Below are positions 19,482 through 28,813 of a DNA stretch of 64,000 nt, piece after piece. The notes beneath the pieces are model-generated. The model saw only the letters and a list, made by a program, of their open reading frames with translations, had not been told where the DNA came from and did not search any database. The stretch covers positions 7,467,501 to 7,531,500 of the forward strand of contig NZ_FMHW01000002.1 of the NCBI RefSeq assembly GCF_900090325.1, in the 5' to 3' direction. The translations under genes were made by a program, and so were the position numbers. This DNA is from Micromonospora pallida. GTDB taxonomy: Bacteria; Actinomycetota; Actinomycetes; Mycobacteriales; Micromonosporaceae. How positions within the stretch are numbered: the first letter of the stretch is position 1; each line of letters begins with the position of its first letter.

Positions 19482-21473
19482 ATGAGCGTCCCGTCCACCA
19501 CGCCGCGTCCCACCGTGGCGAACTCCGTCTGGTCCCGGCTGGAGCCACTGCTGCCCCAGGTGACCAAGCCCATCCAGTACGTCGGTGGTGAACTGGGGGC
19601 GGTGGTCAAGGACTGGGACGCCGCGACGGTCCGCTGGGCGCTGATGTACCCCGACGCGTACGAGGTGGGCCTGCCCAACCAGGGCGTGCAGATCCTCTAC
19701 GAGGTGCTCAACGAGCTGCCCGACGTGCTCGCCGAGCGGACGTACGCGGTCTGGCCGGACCTGGAGAAGCTGATGCGGACGCACGGCGTCCCGCAGTTCA
19801 CCGTCGACGCGCACCGCTCGGTGCGCGGCTTCGACGTGTTCGGCGTCTCGTTCTCCACCGAGCTGGGCTACACCAACCTGCTCAACGCGATCGACCTGGC
19901 CGGCATCCCGCTGCTTGCCGCCGACCGTACCGACGCCGACCCGGTGATCGTGGCCGGCGGGCACGCCGCGTTCAACCCGGAACCCATCGCCGACTTCGTC
20001 GACGCCGCTGTGCTCGGCGACGGCGAGGAGGCGGTCCTGGAGATCACCGCCATCGTCCGGGAGTGGAAGGCCGAGGGCTCGCCCGGCGGCCGGGACGAAC
20101 TGCTGCTGCGGCTGGCCCGCACGGAGAGCGTCTACGTGCCGCGCTTCTACGACGTGGACTACCTGCCCGACGGCCGGATCCAGCGGGTCGTGCCGAACCG
20201 GGCGGACGTGCCGTTCCGGGTGCACAAGCGCACGACGATGGACCTGGACGCCTGGCCGTACCCGAAGAAGCCGCTGGTCCCGCTCGCCGAGACGGTGCAC
20301 GAGCGGTACGCGGTGGAGATCTTCCGGGGCTGCACCCGGGGTTGCCGGTTCTGCCAGGCCGGCATGATCACCCGCCCGGTACGGGAGCGGTCGATCACCA
20401 CCGTGGGGCAGATGGTGCAGCAGGGGCTGGAGTTCTCCGGCTTCCATGAGGTGGGCCTGCTCTCCCTGTCGTCGGCCGACCACTCCGAGATCGGCGACAT
20501 GTGCTCCGGCCTGGCCCAGCAGTACGAGGGCACGAACGTGTCGCTGTCGCTGCCGTCGACCCGGGTGGACGCGTTCAACATCGACCTGGCCCAGGAGTTG
20601 TCCCGCAACGGCCGGCGTACCGGCCTGACCTTCGCCCCGGAGGGCGGGTCGGAGCGGATCCGGCGGGTCATCAACAAGATGGTCTCCAAGGAAGACCTGA
20701 TCCGCACGGTCGTCACCGCGTACACCAACGGCTGGCGGCAGGTGAAGCTCTACTTCATGTGCGGCCTGCCCACCGAGACCGACGCCGACGTCCTGGAGAT
20801 CGCGGACATGGCGCACGAGGTGATCAAGGCCGGCCGGGCGGCGACCGGCTCGAAGGACATCCGCTGCACGGTCTCCATCGGCGGGTTCGTGCCGAAGCCG
20901 CACACCCCGTTCCAGTGGGCGCCGATGGAGCGGCCGGAGGTCATCGACGGCCGGCTCAAGCTGCTCAAGCAGGCGATCAACGCGGACCGCTCGCTGGGTC
21001 GGGCGATCGGCTTCCGGTACCACGACGGCGAGCCGTCGATGATCGAGGGCCTGCTCAGCCGGGGTGACCGGCGGGTCGGCTCGGTGATCCGCCGGGTCTG
21101 GGAGAACGGCGGCCGGTTCGACGGCTGGAGCGAGCACTTCTCCTTCCAGCGCTGGGTGGACGCCGCCGCCGAGGTGCTGCCGACGTTCGGTGTCGACCTG
21201 GACTGGTACACCACCCGGGAACGGGACGAGTTGGAGGTCCTGCCCTGGGACCACCTCGACTCCGGCCTGGACAAGGACTGGCTCTGGCAGGACTGGCAGG
21301 ACGCGCTCAGCGAGTACGAGCAGGACGACTGCCGGTGGACGCCCTGTTTCGACTGCGGTGTCTGTCCGGCCATGGACACCGAGATCCAGATCGGCCCGAC
21401 CGGACGGAAACTGCTTCCGCTCACCCCGATCACCGGTACCGGCCTGCGGGTACCCACCCCGGCGGCCCAGTAG
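19482..21473 (+). CDS. B12-binding-domain radical SAM protein, TIGR03960 family
   Basis: The 663-aa product has an N-terminal cobalamin-binding-like domain (residues ~30-230) and a radical SAM core with the 4Fe-4S ligands C284-X3-C288-X2-C291 (GCTRGCRFC). Near the C terminus are further cysteines in CFDCGVCPAMD. The family is widespread and nearly always sits beside or is fused to the TIGR03936 protein encoded next; its substrate is not established. I chose ATG 19482 since the longer frame upstream is repetitive non-coding-like sequence. The genes for RNase E/G, L21, L27 and Obg follow, suggesting a link to RNA or ribosome biology. Confidence 0.94.
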   Translation: MSVPSTTPRPTVANSVWSRLEPLLPQVTKPIQYVGGELGAVVKDWDAATVRWALMYPDAYEVGLPNQGVQILYEVLNELPDVLAERTYAVWPDLEKLMRTHGVPQFTVDAHRSVRGFDVFGVSFSTELGYTNLLNAIDLAGIPLLAADRTDADPVIVAGGHAAFNPEPIADFVDAAVLGDGEEAVLEITAIVREWKAEGSPGGRDELLLRLARTESVYVPRFYDVDYLPDGRIQRVVPNRADVPFRVHKRTTMDLDAWPYPKKPLVPLAETVHERYAVEIFRGCTRGCRFCQAGMITRPVRERSITTVGQMVQQGLEFSGFHEVGLLSLSSADHSEIGDMCSGLAQQYEGTNVSLSLPSTRVDAFNIDLAQELSRNGRRTGLTFAPEGGSERIRRVINKMVSKEDLIRTVVTAYTNGWRQVKLYFMCGLPTETDADVLEIADMAHEVIKAGRAATGSKDIRCTVSIGGFVPKPHTPFQWAPMERPEVIDGRLKLLKQAINADRSLGRAIGFRYHDGEPSMIEGLLSRGDRRVGSVIRRVWENGGRFDGWSEHFSFQRWVDAAAEVLPTFGVDLDWYTTRERDELEVLPWDHLDSGLDKDWLWQDWQDALSEYEQDDCRWTPCFDCGVCPAMDTEIQIGPTGRKLLPLTPITGTGLRVPTPAAQ

Positions 21474-21513
21474 GGACCTTCCCGGCGCGCTCGTCGTGCG
21501 CCGGGGAAGGTCC
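21474..21513 (+). terminator. Hairpin after the radical SAM gene
   Basis: GGACCTTCC-CGGCGC (21474-21488) pairs with GCGCCGGGGAAGGTCC (21498-21513), starting at the base after the stop codon, with a 9-nt loop and no T-tract. It would reduce read-through into the TIGR03936 gene, which then needs its own promoter in the next ~60 bp. Confidence 0.65.
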
Positions 21514-21570
21514 GGGCTGATCATCGAGTTGTCGTCACGGTGCGTGTCACCGACAATGACTCCGTGATCA

Positions 21571-22377
21571 ATGGGTACTGACACTCCGAGGAGCACGAAG
21601 ATCAACAAGAAACCACAGCCGGAGGGTGGGCAGGCGCCGGTCGTTCAGCGCGTCCGCATCCGGTACGCCAAGCGGGGACCGCTGCGGTTCACCTCGCACC
21701 GGGACTTCGCGCGGGCCTTCGAACGGGCACTGCGGCGGGCCGGGGTGCCGATCGCCTTCTCCCAGGGCTTCACCCCGCACCCGAAGATCTCCTACGCCAG
21801 CGCCGCCCCAACCGGGGTGGCCAGCGAGGCGGAGTACCTGGAGATCGGCCTGCGCGCCCCGGTCGACCCGGCCGACCTGCGCGTCGCGTTGGACGCCGCG
21901 CTCTCGCCCGGTCTCGACGTGCTCGACGCGGTGGTGGCCGACGGCGGCAGCCTGGCCGACCGGATCGAGGCATCCCACTGGTGGATCGAGCTGCCCGGTG
22001 TCGACCCGGTCACGCTGCACCGGGCCGTGGACGCCTTCACCGCCGCCGGCGAGGTGCTGGTCGAGCGGATGACCAAACAGGGGCGGCGCACCTTCGACGC
22101 CCGAGCCGCCGTGGTCCGGGCCGTGGTCCGGGAGCCGGCGGAGACGCCTTCCGAGGTCACCGGCGTACCGTGTGCGATACTCGAACTGGTCGTCCGGCAG
22201 GTCACCCCCTCCGTTCGACCCGATGACGTCCTTTCCGGCCTTCGCGTGGTGGCCGACCTGGAGCCGCCGGTGTCGCCGCGGGTGACCCGGCTGGCGCAGG
22301 GCACGTTGACCGCGCAGGGCGCGATCGCGGATCCGTTGGAGGCGGACCGCGACAGGGCAACCATCGTTGAGCGCTGA
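21571..22377 (+). CDS. TIGR03936 family radical-SAM-associated protein (DUF2344)
   Basis: A 268-aa protein of the DUF2344/TIGR03936 family, the constant partner of TIGR03960. Conserved segments are RYAKRGPLRFTSHRD (residues ~30-44), FSQGFTPHPKISYA (~64-77) and EYLEIGLR (~88-95). The ATG at 21571 is the only canonical early start but has no good ribosome site. GAGGAG at 21587-21592 lies 8 nt before an ATC codon at 21601, so initiation there is possible. C-terminal residues ~230-268 are variable. Partner of the upstream radical SAM enzyme by gene context; biochemical role unknown. Confidence 0.9.
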   Translation: MGTDTPRSTKINKKPQPEGGQAPVVQRVRIRYAKRGPLRFTSHRDFARAFERALRRAGVPIAFSQGFTPHPKISYASAAPTGVASEAEYLEIGLRAPVDPADLRVALDAALSPGLDVLDAVVADGGSLADRIEASHWWIELPGVDPVTLHRAVDAFTAAGEVLVERMTKQGRRTFDARAAVVRAVVREPAETPSEVTGVPCAILELVVRQVTPSVRPDDVLSGLRVVADLEPPVSPRVTRLAQGTLTAQGAIADPLEADRDRATIVER

Positions 22378-22511
22378 CCGGACATCCGGTCGGTTCTCAG
22401 GCAGGCAGACTTCGACGGGCGTGCACCTCGCGTGCCCGCGGAAAAACTTTGCGGCAACCCTGCGTGGCAGCGCTCACCCGCGCCCGGGGCAGCCAGAACT
22501 GGAGAACGTCC

Positions 22512-25500
22512 ATGCTCGAGAACGAGCCCGAGGGCGGCGAACGGACCGGCACACAGCCGGCCGGCGAGACCGCCGAGACCACTGACACCCCCACGGCTGA
22601 CACCGTGGCCCCGCCGACCAAGCGGCGGGCCACCCGGCGCCGGGCCGCCCCGCTGAACCAACCGGAACAGACCGAGGCGCCGGTCGACGCGGCCCTCGGC
22701 ACCGCCTCGACCAGCGGCGAGGCACCCCAGGCGGAGGTGCTCGCCCCGATCGCCGGTGACCTGGAGGCGGCGGCTCCGAAGGCCACCCGCCGTCGCCGCA
22801 AGGCCACCAGCCCGAAGACCGCCGACGAGCCGGCCGTCGCCCCCGAGCCGGCCGTCGCCCCCGAGGCGGCTGTCGTCTCCGAGGCGGCGGAGGCCGGTGC
22901 GGAGGTCGTACCGCCGGTCAAGGCGACCCGGACGCGGCGCCGGAAGGCTGCCGTCGAGAGCCCGGCGACCGAGGCCGCCACCCCGGCTCAGGCCGAGGCG
23001 ACCGCGCAGGCCGCGGCGGTGCAGGCCCCGACGGCGGAGAGTGTGCCGGCCGGGGAGAAGCCGCCGACGAACGTGCCGGCGGCGGAGAGCGTGCCGGGCG
23101 GGCCGGCGGAGGCGACGGACGAGGAGCCGGCGGCAGAGGCCGCCGAGGAGAACGTCCCGGACGTGACGGCCGGAGCCCCGACCCCACCGACGGTCAGCGG
23201 TGCGGTCCCGCCGGGGCCGGCGGTGTCCGCCCCGGCCGAACCGCCGGCCGCGCCCGAGGAGAAGCCGACCCGCCGTCGTCGGGCCGCGCTGACCGCGCCG
23301 ACCGTGCTCTTCATGGCCCCGGAGCCGGAGGCGGTGCCCGTCCGGGTGGCTCCGCCGGCTGAGGAGGCCGCCGCCGAGGAGGCCCCCGAGACCACCCGTC
23401 GCCGTCGCCGTGGCCGCCGTGAGGTCGAGCCGGTCGAGGTTGAGGTCGAGGTCGAGGAGGAGCCGACCGTCGAGGTCGAGGACGAGGCCGCCGAGGAGGA
23501 GGACGAGGACGACGAGACCGCCAGCGGGCGTCGTCGTCGCCGTCGGGGCCGTCGGGGCCGGGGCCGTGGTCGGGGCGGAGCCGACGAGGCCGAGGACGAG
23601 GAGGCCGAGGAGTCGGCCCACGCCGACGAGGAGACCGAGACCGAGGCCGAGGCCGAGGCCGAGACGGACGAGGAGGACGAGACCGCCGACGGGCTGACCC
23701 GTCGTCGTCGCCGCCGTCGTCGGCGCGGTGCGGGCGAGGTCGAGACGACCGCGGACGACGGTGTCCCGACGGTGGTCAAGATCCGCGAGCCGCGCAAGAC
23801 CGTCGACGAGGTGCAGGGCGTCTCCGGCTCGACCCGGCTGGAGGCGAAGCGCCAGCGCCGCCGCGACGGCCGGGAGCAGCGCCGGACCCGACCGCCGATC
23901 CTGAGCGAGTCGGAGTTCCTGGCCCGCCGCGAGGCCGTCGACCGGGTGATGGTGGTCCGCCAGCGGGGTGACCGCACCCAGATCGGCGTCCTGGAGGACG
24001 GCGTCCTGGTGGAGCATTACGTCACCCGCAACTCGTCCGGCACCATGGCCGGCAACGTCTACCTGGGCCGGGTGCAGAACGTTCTGCCCAGCATGGAGGC
24101 GGCCTTCGTCGATGTCGGGCGGGGTCGCAACGCGGTCCTGTACGCCGGCGAGGTGAACTGGGACACCACCGGCCTGGAGGGGCGGGCCCGGTCGATCGAG
24201 CAGGCGCTCAAGTCCGGCGACTCGGTGCTGGTGCAGGTCACCAAGGACCCGATCGGGCACAAGGGCGCCCGGCTGACCAGCCACATCGCGCTCTCCGGCC
24301 GGCACCTGGTCTACGTGCCGAACGGCAACGCCTCCGGCATCAGCCGGAAGCTGCCGGACACCGAGCGCAAGCGGCTGCGGGACGTGCTGAAGAAGCTGGT
24401 TCCGGACGGCGCGGGCGTGATCGTCCGGACCGCCGCCGAGGGGGCCAGCGAGGACGAACTGGCCCGGGACGTCAAGCGGCTCCAGGCGCAGTGGGAGGAC
24501 ATCCAGGCCAAGGCCGCCGAGGGCGGCGCCCCGGTGCTGCTCTACGAGGAGCCCGACCTGGTCATCCGGGTGGTGCGGGACCTGTTCAACGAGGACTTCC
24601 GCGAGCTGGTGATCGAGGGCGACGGGGCGTACGACGTGGTCGAGTCGTACCTGTCGCACGTCTCGCCGGACCTGGTCGAGCGACTGCGCCGGCACACCGG
24701 CGCCGCCGACGTCTTCGCCACGTACCGCATCGACGAGCAGATCCTCAAGGGGCTGGACCGGAAGGTCTTCCTGCCCTCCGGCGGCCACCTGGTCATCGAC
24801 CGGACCGAGGCGATGACGGTGGTGGACGTCAACACCGGCAAGTACACCGGCGCCGGCGGGAACCTCGAGGAGACGGTCACCCGCAACAACCTGGAGGCAG
24901 CCGAGGAGATCGTCCGCCAGCTCCGGCTGCGGGACATCGGCGGCATCGTGGTCATCGACTTCATCGACATGGTGCTGGAGTCGAACCGGGAGCTGGTGCT
25001 GCGCCGGCTCACCGAGTGCCTCGGCCGGGACCGTACCAAGCACCAGGTCACCGAGATCACCTCGCTGGGGCTGGTGCAGATGACCCGGAAGCGCATCGGG
25101 GCGGGGCTGCTGGAGGCGTTCAGCGAGAACTGCGAGTGCTGCAAGGGCCGGGGCCTGATCATCCACACCGAGCCGGTGCCGGAGAAGCCGCGTCCGGGCG
25201 GTGCGGGGGAGAAGACCAAGGTGGTCGCCGCGACGACTCCGCCGGCCGCTCCGGCTGCCGCTCCGGCCGCCGCCGAGCAGAACGGCGCGTCGACGCGCCG
25301 GCGGGCGCGCAAGTCGGCCGCGCCGGAACGGAGCACCGTCGAGGTGGAGGTGACCGAGCAGCCCTCGGTCGACCCGTACCACGACACGATGGGCTACGAC
25401 CTGTCCCGGTACGAGGCCGACACGGCCGCCGCCCCGGCGGTCGCCGACGCCCAGCGCGGCGATTCCGCCCGGCTCGCCGCCCCCGACGACCCGGACGCGC

Positions 25501-25595
25501 TGGTCGACGGGGAGACCGACGACGAACTCGCCGAGGCGGGCGGTGGACGCCGTCGCTCCCGGCGGGGTGGCGCGCGGCGGCGTACCCGGCCGTGA
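22512..25595 (+). CDS. rne: Ribonuclease E/G family endoribonuclease
   Basis: A 1027-aa RNase E/G, the main single-strand endonuclease for mRNA decay and rRNA processing. Residues 1-~480 are a disordered Ala/Pro/Glu region with basic patches (RRRR) and long Glu/Asp tracts. The S1 domain, 5'-sensor and DNase I-like catalytic region follow (VDVNTG and IVVIDFIDM supply metal-binding Asp residues). The zinc-link cysteines are at 874, 876 and 877 (CECCKGRG). The C-terminal ~130 residues are again low-complexity and arginine-rich. ATG 22512 follows GGAG. The long N-terminal arm is typical of actinobacterial RNase E. Confidence 0.96.
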   Translation: MLENEPEGGERTGTQPAGETAETTDTPTADTVAPPTKRRATRRRAAPLNQPEQTEAPVDAALGTASTSGEAPQAEVLAPIAGDLEAAAPKATRRRRKATSPKTADEPAVAPEPAVAPEAAVVSEAAEAGAEVVPPVKATRTRRRKAAVESPATEAATPAQAEATAQAAAVQAPTAESVPAGEKPPTNVPAAESVPGGPAEATDEEPAAEAAEENVPDVTAGAPTPPTVSGAVPPGPAVSAPAEPPAAPEEKPTRRRRAALTAPTVLFMAPEPEAVPVRVAPPAEEAAAEEAPETTRRRRRGRREVEPVEVEVEVEEEPTVEVEDEAAEEEDEDDETASGRRRRRRGRRGRGRGRGGADEAEDEEAEESAHADEETETEAEAEAETDEEDETADGLTRRRRRRRRRGAGEVETTADDGVPTVVKIREPRKTVDEVQGVSGSTRLEAKRQRRRDGREQRRTRPPILSESEFLARREAVDRVMVVRQRGDRTQIGVLEDGVLVEHYVTRNSSGTMAGNVYLGRVQNVLPSMEAAFVDVGRGRNAVLYAGEVNWDTTGLEGRARSIEQALKSGDSVLVQVTKDPIGHKGARLTSHIALSGRHLVYVPNGNASGISRKLPDTERKRLRDVLKKLVPDGAGVIVRTAAEGASEDELARDVKRLQAQWEDIQAKAAEGGAPVLLYEEPDLVIRVVRDLFNEDFRELVIEGDGAYDVVESYLSHVSPDLVERLRRHTGAADVFATYRIDEQILKGLDRKVFLPSGGHLVIDRTEAMTVVDVNTGKYTGAGGNLEETVTRNNLEAAEEIVRQLRLRDIGGIVVIDFIDMVLESNRELVLRRLTECLGRDRTKHQVTEITSLGLVQMTRKRIGAGLLEAFSENCECCKGRGLIIHTEPVPEKPRPGGAGEKTKVVAATTPPAAPAAAPAAAEQNGASTRRRARKSAAPERSTVEVEVTEQPSVDPYHDTMGYDLSRYEADTAAAPAVADAQRGDSARLAAPDDPDALVDGETDDELAEAGGGRRRSRRGGARRRTRP

Positions 25596-25622
25596 CCGGC
25601 CGCTGAACGCGTAGCTGGGGTG

Positions 25623-25667
25623 ACAGGGCCCCGCTCCCGGTGATCGAGCCGGCGGGCGGGGCCCTGT
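25623..25667 (+). terminator. Intrinsic terminator after rne
   Basis: Perfect 12-bp arms (25623-25634 and 25656-25667) start 28 nt after the stop and are followed by TCCTGTG. It separates rne from the rplU-rpmA unit. Confidence 0.75.
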
Positions 25668-25726
25668 TCCTGTGCCCGGACGGCTCCGGTCGGGGCTGAG
25701 CCAGCCGGTGTCCCACGCAGGTACAA

Positions 25727-25739
25727 CCCCAATTTGGGG
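25727..25739 (+). promoter_or_regulatory. Palindrome upstream of rplU (possible operator)
   Basis: CCCCAATTTGGGG is an inverted repeat with 6-nt arms and one central base, 145 bp before the rplU start. Its AT-rich centre stands out in the GC-rich spacer. It may be an operator or promoter-linked site for the ribosomal protein genes; no regulator is known to me for it. Confidence 0.35.
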
Positions 25740-25884
25740 CTGTCCCAACCCATGGCGTACTCTTGCCTGCGGCGTACTTTGGTGCGCCGAGTTCTCGCTG
25801 CCCGAGCCGCCGCGCCCTTCGACGCCCGGCGAGCCGCCGCGGGAACGACCGCCAGCAGCCTCAACGACAGGGAGTCCGCCTCCG

Positions 25885-26199
25885 ATGTACGCGATCGTCA
25901 AGACCGGCGGCAAGCAGTACAAGGTCGCCGAGGGCGACGTGATCGAGGTCGAGAAGCTCGCCGGTGCCCCCGGCGACGCGGTGAAGCTCACCGCGGTGCT
26001 CCTCGTCGACGGTGACGACCTGGTGACCGACGCGGCCAAGCTCGCCAAGGTCGCAGTGTCCGGCGAGATCGCCGCGCACACCAAGGGCCCGAAGATCCGG
26101 ATCCACAAGTTCAAGAACAAGACCGGCTACCACAAGCGCCAGGGTCACCGCCAGCCGCTGACCCAGGTCAAGGTGACCGGCATCTCCAGCGGGAAGTAG
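25885..26199 (+). CDS. rplU: 50S ribosomal protein L21
   Basis: The 104-aa protein has normal L21 length and begins [13 protein letters not shown], with the C-terminal signature [20 protein letters not shown], which binds 23S rRNA. ATG 25885 follows GGGAG 12 nt upstream. The gene starts the rplU-rpmA-obg unit found in most bacteria; rpmA follows after 11 bp. A 290-bp leader separates it from rne and holds a palindrome and probably the promoter. Confidence 0.98.
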   Translation: MYAIVKTGGKQYKVAEGDVIEVEKLAGAPGDAVKLTAVLLVDGDDLVTDAAKLAKVAVSGEIAAHTKGPKIRIHKFKNKTGYHKRQGHRQPLTQVKVTGISSGK

Positions 26200-26210
26200 G
26201 TCGTCCTCCA

Positions 26211-26468
26211 ATGGCTCACAAAAAGGGTGCGTCCAGCTCGCGTAACGGTCGTGATTCCGCGGCCCAGCGGCTCGGCGTGAAGCGCTTCGGTGGTCAGGTC
26301 GTCAGCGCCGGCGAGATCATCATCCGGCAGCGGGGCACCAAGTTCCACCCGGGTGACCTGGTCGGCCGCGGCGGAGACGACACGCTCTTCGCGCTGGCCG
26401 CCGGTGCGGTCCAGTTCGGTACCAAGCGCGGTCGCAAGACCGTCAGCATCGTTCCGGCTGGTCAGTAG
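26211..26468 (+). CDS. rpmA: 50S ribosomal protein L27
   Basis: An 85-aa L27 beginning [18 protein letters not shown], whose N-terminal tail reaches the peptidyl-transferase centre. It lacks the cleavable N-terminal extension seen in Firmicutes. It lies 11 bp after rplU and is co-transcribed with it; a strong terminator lies directly after its stop. Confidence 0.98.
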   Translation: MAHKKGASSSRNGRDSAAQRLGVKRFGGQVVSAGEIIIRQRGTKFHPGDLVGRGGDDTLFALAAGAVQFGTKRGRKTVSIVPAGQ

Positions 26469-26474
26469 TCTTCC

Positions 26475-26520
26475 GACGAAGCGGGCCGGGGACCTGGTGT
26501 CCCGGCCCGCTTCGTCTTTT
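26475..26520 (+). terminator. Rho-independent terminator after rpmA
   Basis: Arms GACGAAGCGGGCCGGG (from 26475) and its complement (to 26516) form a 17-bp stem with a short loop, followed by TTTTCG. This is the clearest intrinsic terminator in the window and means obg needs its own promoter or read-through. Confidence 0.93.
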
Positions 26521-26585
26521 CGCGTCCGGCGGTGTCCCGGACGTTCCATGCGCGGGGGAGGGTCCTCGCGGAGAGGATCGATGAC

Positions 26586-28045
26586 ATGACGATGTTCGTG
26601 GACCGGGTCGTCCTGCACCTGCGGGCGGGTGACGGCGGGCACGGCTGTGTCTCGATCCACCGGGAGAAGTTCAAGCCCTTCGGTGGCCCGGACGGCGGCA
26701 ACGGCGGGCACGGCGGCAGCGTCTCGCTGGTCGTCGACCCGCAGGTGCACACCCTGCTCGACTTCCACTTCCGCCCGCACGTCAAGGCCGACAACGGCAA
26801 GGGCGGCGCGGGCTCGAACCGGGACGGGGCCAACGGCCGTGACCTGGTGATCAAGGTGCCCAACGGCACCGTGGTGCAGACCGCCGACGGCACCGTGCTC
26901 GCCGACCTGGTCGGTGCCGGCACCACGTTCGAGGCGGCCCGGGGTGGCCGGGGTGGCCGGGGTAACGCCTCGCTGGCCAACGCCCGGCGCAAGGCCCCCG
27001 GCTTCGCCGAGCTGGGCGAGCCCGGCGACCAGCTCGATGTCGTCCTGGAGCTGAAGAGCGTCGCCGACGTCGGACTGGTCGGCTACCCGTCGGCCGGCAA
27101 GTCGTCGCTGATCTCGGTGATCTCCGCAGCCAAGCCGAAGATCGCCGACTACCCGTTCACCACGCTGGTGCCGAACCTCGGCGTGGTCCAGGCCGGCGAG
27201 CGCACCTTCACCGTCGCCGACGTACCGGGCCTGATCCCCGGCGCGGCCACCGGCAAGGGGTTGGGGCTGGAGTTCCTCCGGCACATCGAGCGCTGTTCGG
27301 TGCTGGTGCACGTGGTCGACACCGCCACCCTGGAGCCGGGGCGGGACCCGGCGGCCGACATCGACACCATCGAGGCGGAGCTGACCGCGTACGGGGGCTG
27401 GAGGACCGGCCCCGGCTGATCGTGCTGAACAAGGTCGACGTGCCGGACGGGCGGGACCTCGCCGAGATCGTCCGGCCGGACCTGGAGGTCCGTGGCTGGC
27501 CGATCTTCGAGGTCTCCGCGGCCACCCGGGAGGGGCTGCGCGAGCTGACCTACGCGATGGCGGAGCTGGTGGAACAGACCCGGCAGGCCGCGCCGCCGGT
27601 TGAGCCGACCCGGATCGTCATCCGGCCGCAGGCGGTCGACGATGCCGGCTTCACCATCGAGGCGCAGCCCGACGGCTCGTACGTGGTGCGCGGCACGCGT
27701 CCGGAGCGCTGGGTGCGGCAGACGAACTTCGACAACGACGAGGCGGTCGGCTACCTCGCCGACCGGCTGGCCCGGCTCGGCGTCGAGGACAAGCTCGCCA
27801 AGGCCGGCGCGCAGGCCGGCGACCTGGTGCGGATCGGGGAGCGCGAGTTCGACTGGCAGCCCACCCTCTACGCCGGGGTCGACTTCGTCCCCGGCAACCG
27901 GGGCACCGACATCCGGCTGGAGGAGAAGTCGACCCGGGTCTCGACGGCCGACCGGCTCGCCGCGCGCAAGGCCCGCCGGCAGCGCCCGGCCGACGAGATC
28001 GAAGCCGGTCCGGCCGAGGGCGACGAGAGCGACGACGCCGAATAG
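26586..28045 (+). CDS. obgE: GTPase ObgE/CgtA, split by an apparent 1-nt deletion
   Basis: Ribosome-assembly and stress GTPase, normally essential. The first frame (26586-27419) holds the glycine-rich Obg fold ([16 protein letters not shown]) and the G domain with P-loop GYPSAGKSS and switch DVPGLIPG. It ends early after ELTAYGG. The other frame (27422-28045) resumes with VLNKVDVPD (the G4 NKxD motif), an SA-type G5 region and the C-terminal OCT domain. One base is missing in the G run 27393-27397; restoring it gives an unbroken ~486-aa protein with [18 protein letters not shown] across the join. A sequence error is the simplest explanation. Confidence 0.9.
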
Positions 28046-28115
28046 CTGGCTACGCTCCCTGACCGGGTCGACCGCTGGAAACCTAGGGGAAATCCGGTGG
28101 TCCTAGCGTGACGGA

Positions 28116-28565
28116 ATGCTGATCCAGATGCGCCCCGCCAGCGACCCCGAGATCGCCGCGCTGATCGCGGCGCAGCAGTGGGAGTTGCGGGAGGCCCACG
28201 GGGGACTGGCGGGCCAGGCCACCGAGACCCGGGACGACGTCCGCTACCTGGCGGTCGTGGTCAACGGGCGGGCGGTGGCCTGCGGTGGCATCCAGGCGCT
28301 GGACAGCGGCACCGGTGAGATCAAGCGAATGTACGTCCGGCCGGCGTTCCGGGGTCGCGGGATCGGCCGGCAACTGCTGGTCGCCCTCGAGGAAGTGGCC
28401 TTCCAACAGGGACTCCACACTCTCTGCCTGGAGACCGCGACGTATCTGCCGGCCGCGATCGCGCTCTACACCTCCGGCGGGTACGCCTCGGTGCCGCTCT
28501 TCGGGGAGTACGTCGGCAAGGCGTACAGCGTCTGCTTCGCCAAGCGCCTTCCGCTGGCCGCCTGA
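28116..28565 (+). CDS. GNAT family N-acetyltransferase
   Basis: A 149-aa GNAT-fold acetyltransferase with the acetyl-CoA pyrophosphate-binding motif RGRGIGRQLL at about residues 76-85 (Q/RxxGxG/A pattern), preceded by IKRMYVRPAF, and a C-terminal YTSGGYASVPLFGEY strand. The substrate cannot be told. ATG 28116 has a weak ribosome site. It follows obg after 70 bp and may be read from it. Close relatives are often annotated simply as GNAT acetyltransferase. Confidence 0.9.
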   Translation: MLIQMRPASDPEIAALIAAQQWELREAHGGLAGQATETRDDVRYLAVVVNGRAVACGGIQALDSGTGEIKRMYVRPAFRGRGIGRQLLVALEEVAFQQGLHTLCLETATYLPAAIALYTSGGYASVPLFGEYVGKAYSVCFAKRLPLAA

Positions 28566-28813
28566 ACTCCCGAGTTTTCACCGTCCGTAGTCGTCTCGGC
28601 CGTGCGGGGTGAGCTGGTCGGGGTGAGCCGGTCGGTCGTGGGCGTGCCGACCGGCCACTGTGTCTCGGGCGACGACAGCGCGGACGGAACCCGTGAAGAA
28701 AGAAGGCATGGAGCCGTAAGCCAGGGGTAGGTCAGTAGACAGCCGACGAGAAAGCCGGCGTACATCCCCAGCTGAACCGCGACGAGTCTATCCCAGCGGA
28801 CGGAAGGCAGACC

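Noticed and set aside
22451..22475. TTTGCGGCAACCCTGCGTGG before rne as a third copy of the GCCGCAACCGGAGTGG element
   Set aside because: Only part of the word matches and there is no inverted repeat beside it.
27390..27422. Programmed frameshift in obg
   Set aside because: No slippery heptamer with a downstream structure or internal ribosome site is evident, and Obg is not known to use recoding; a missing base in a G run is simpler.
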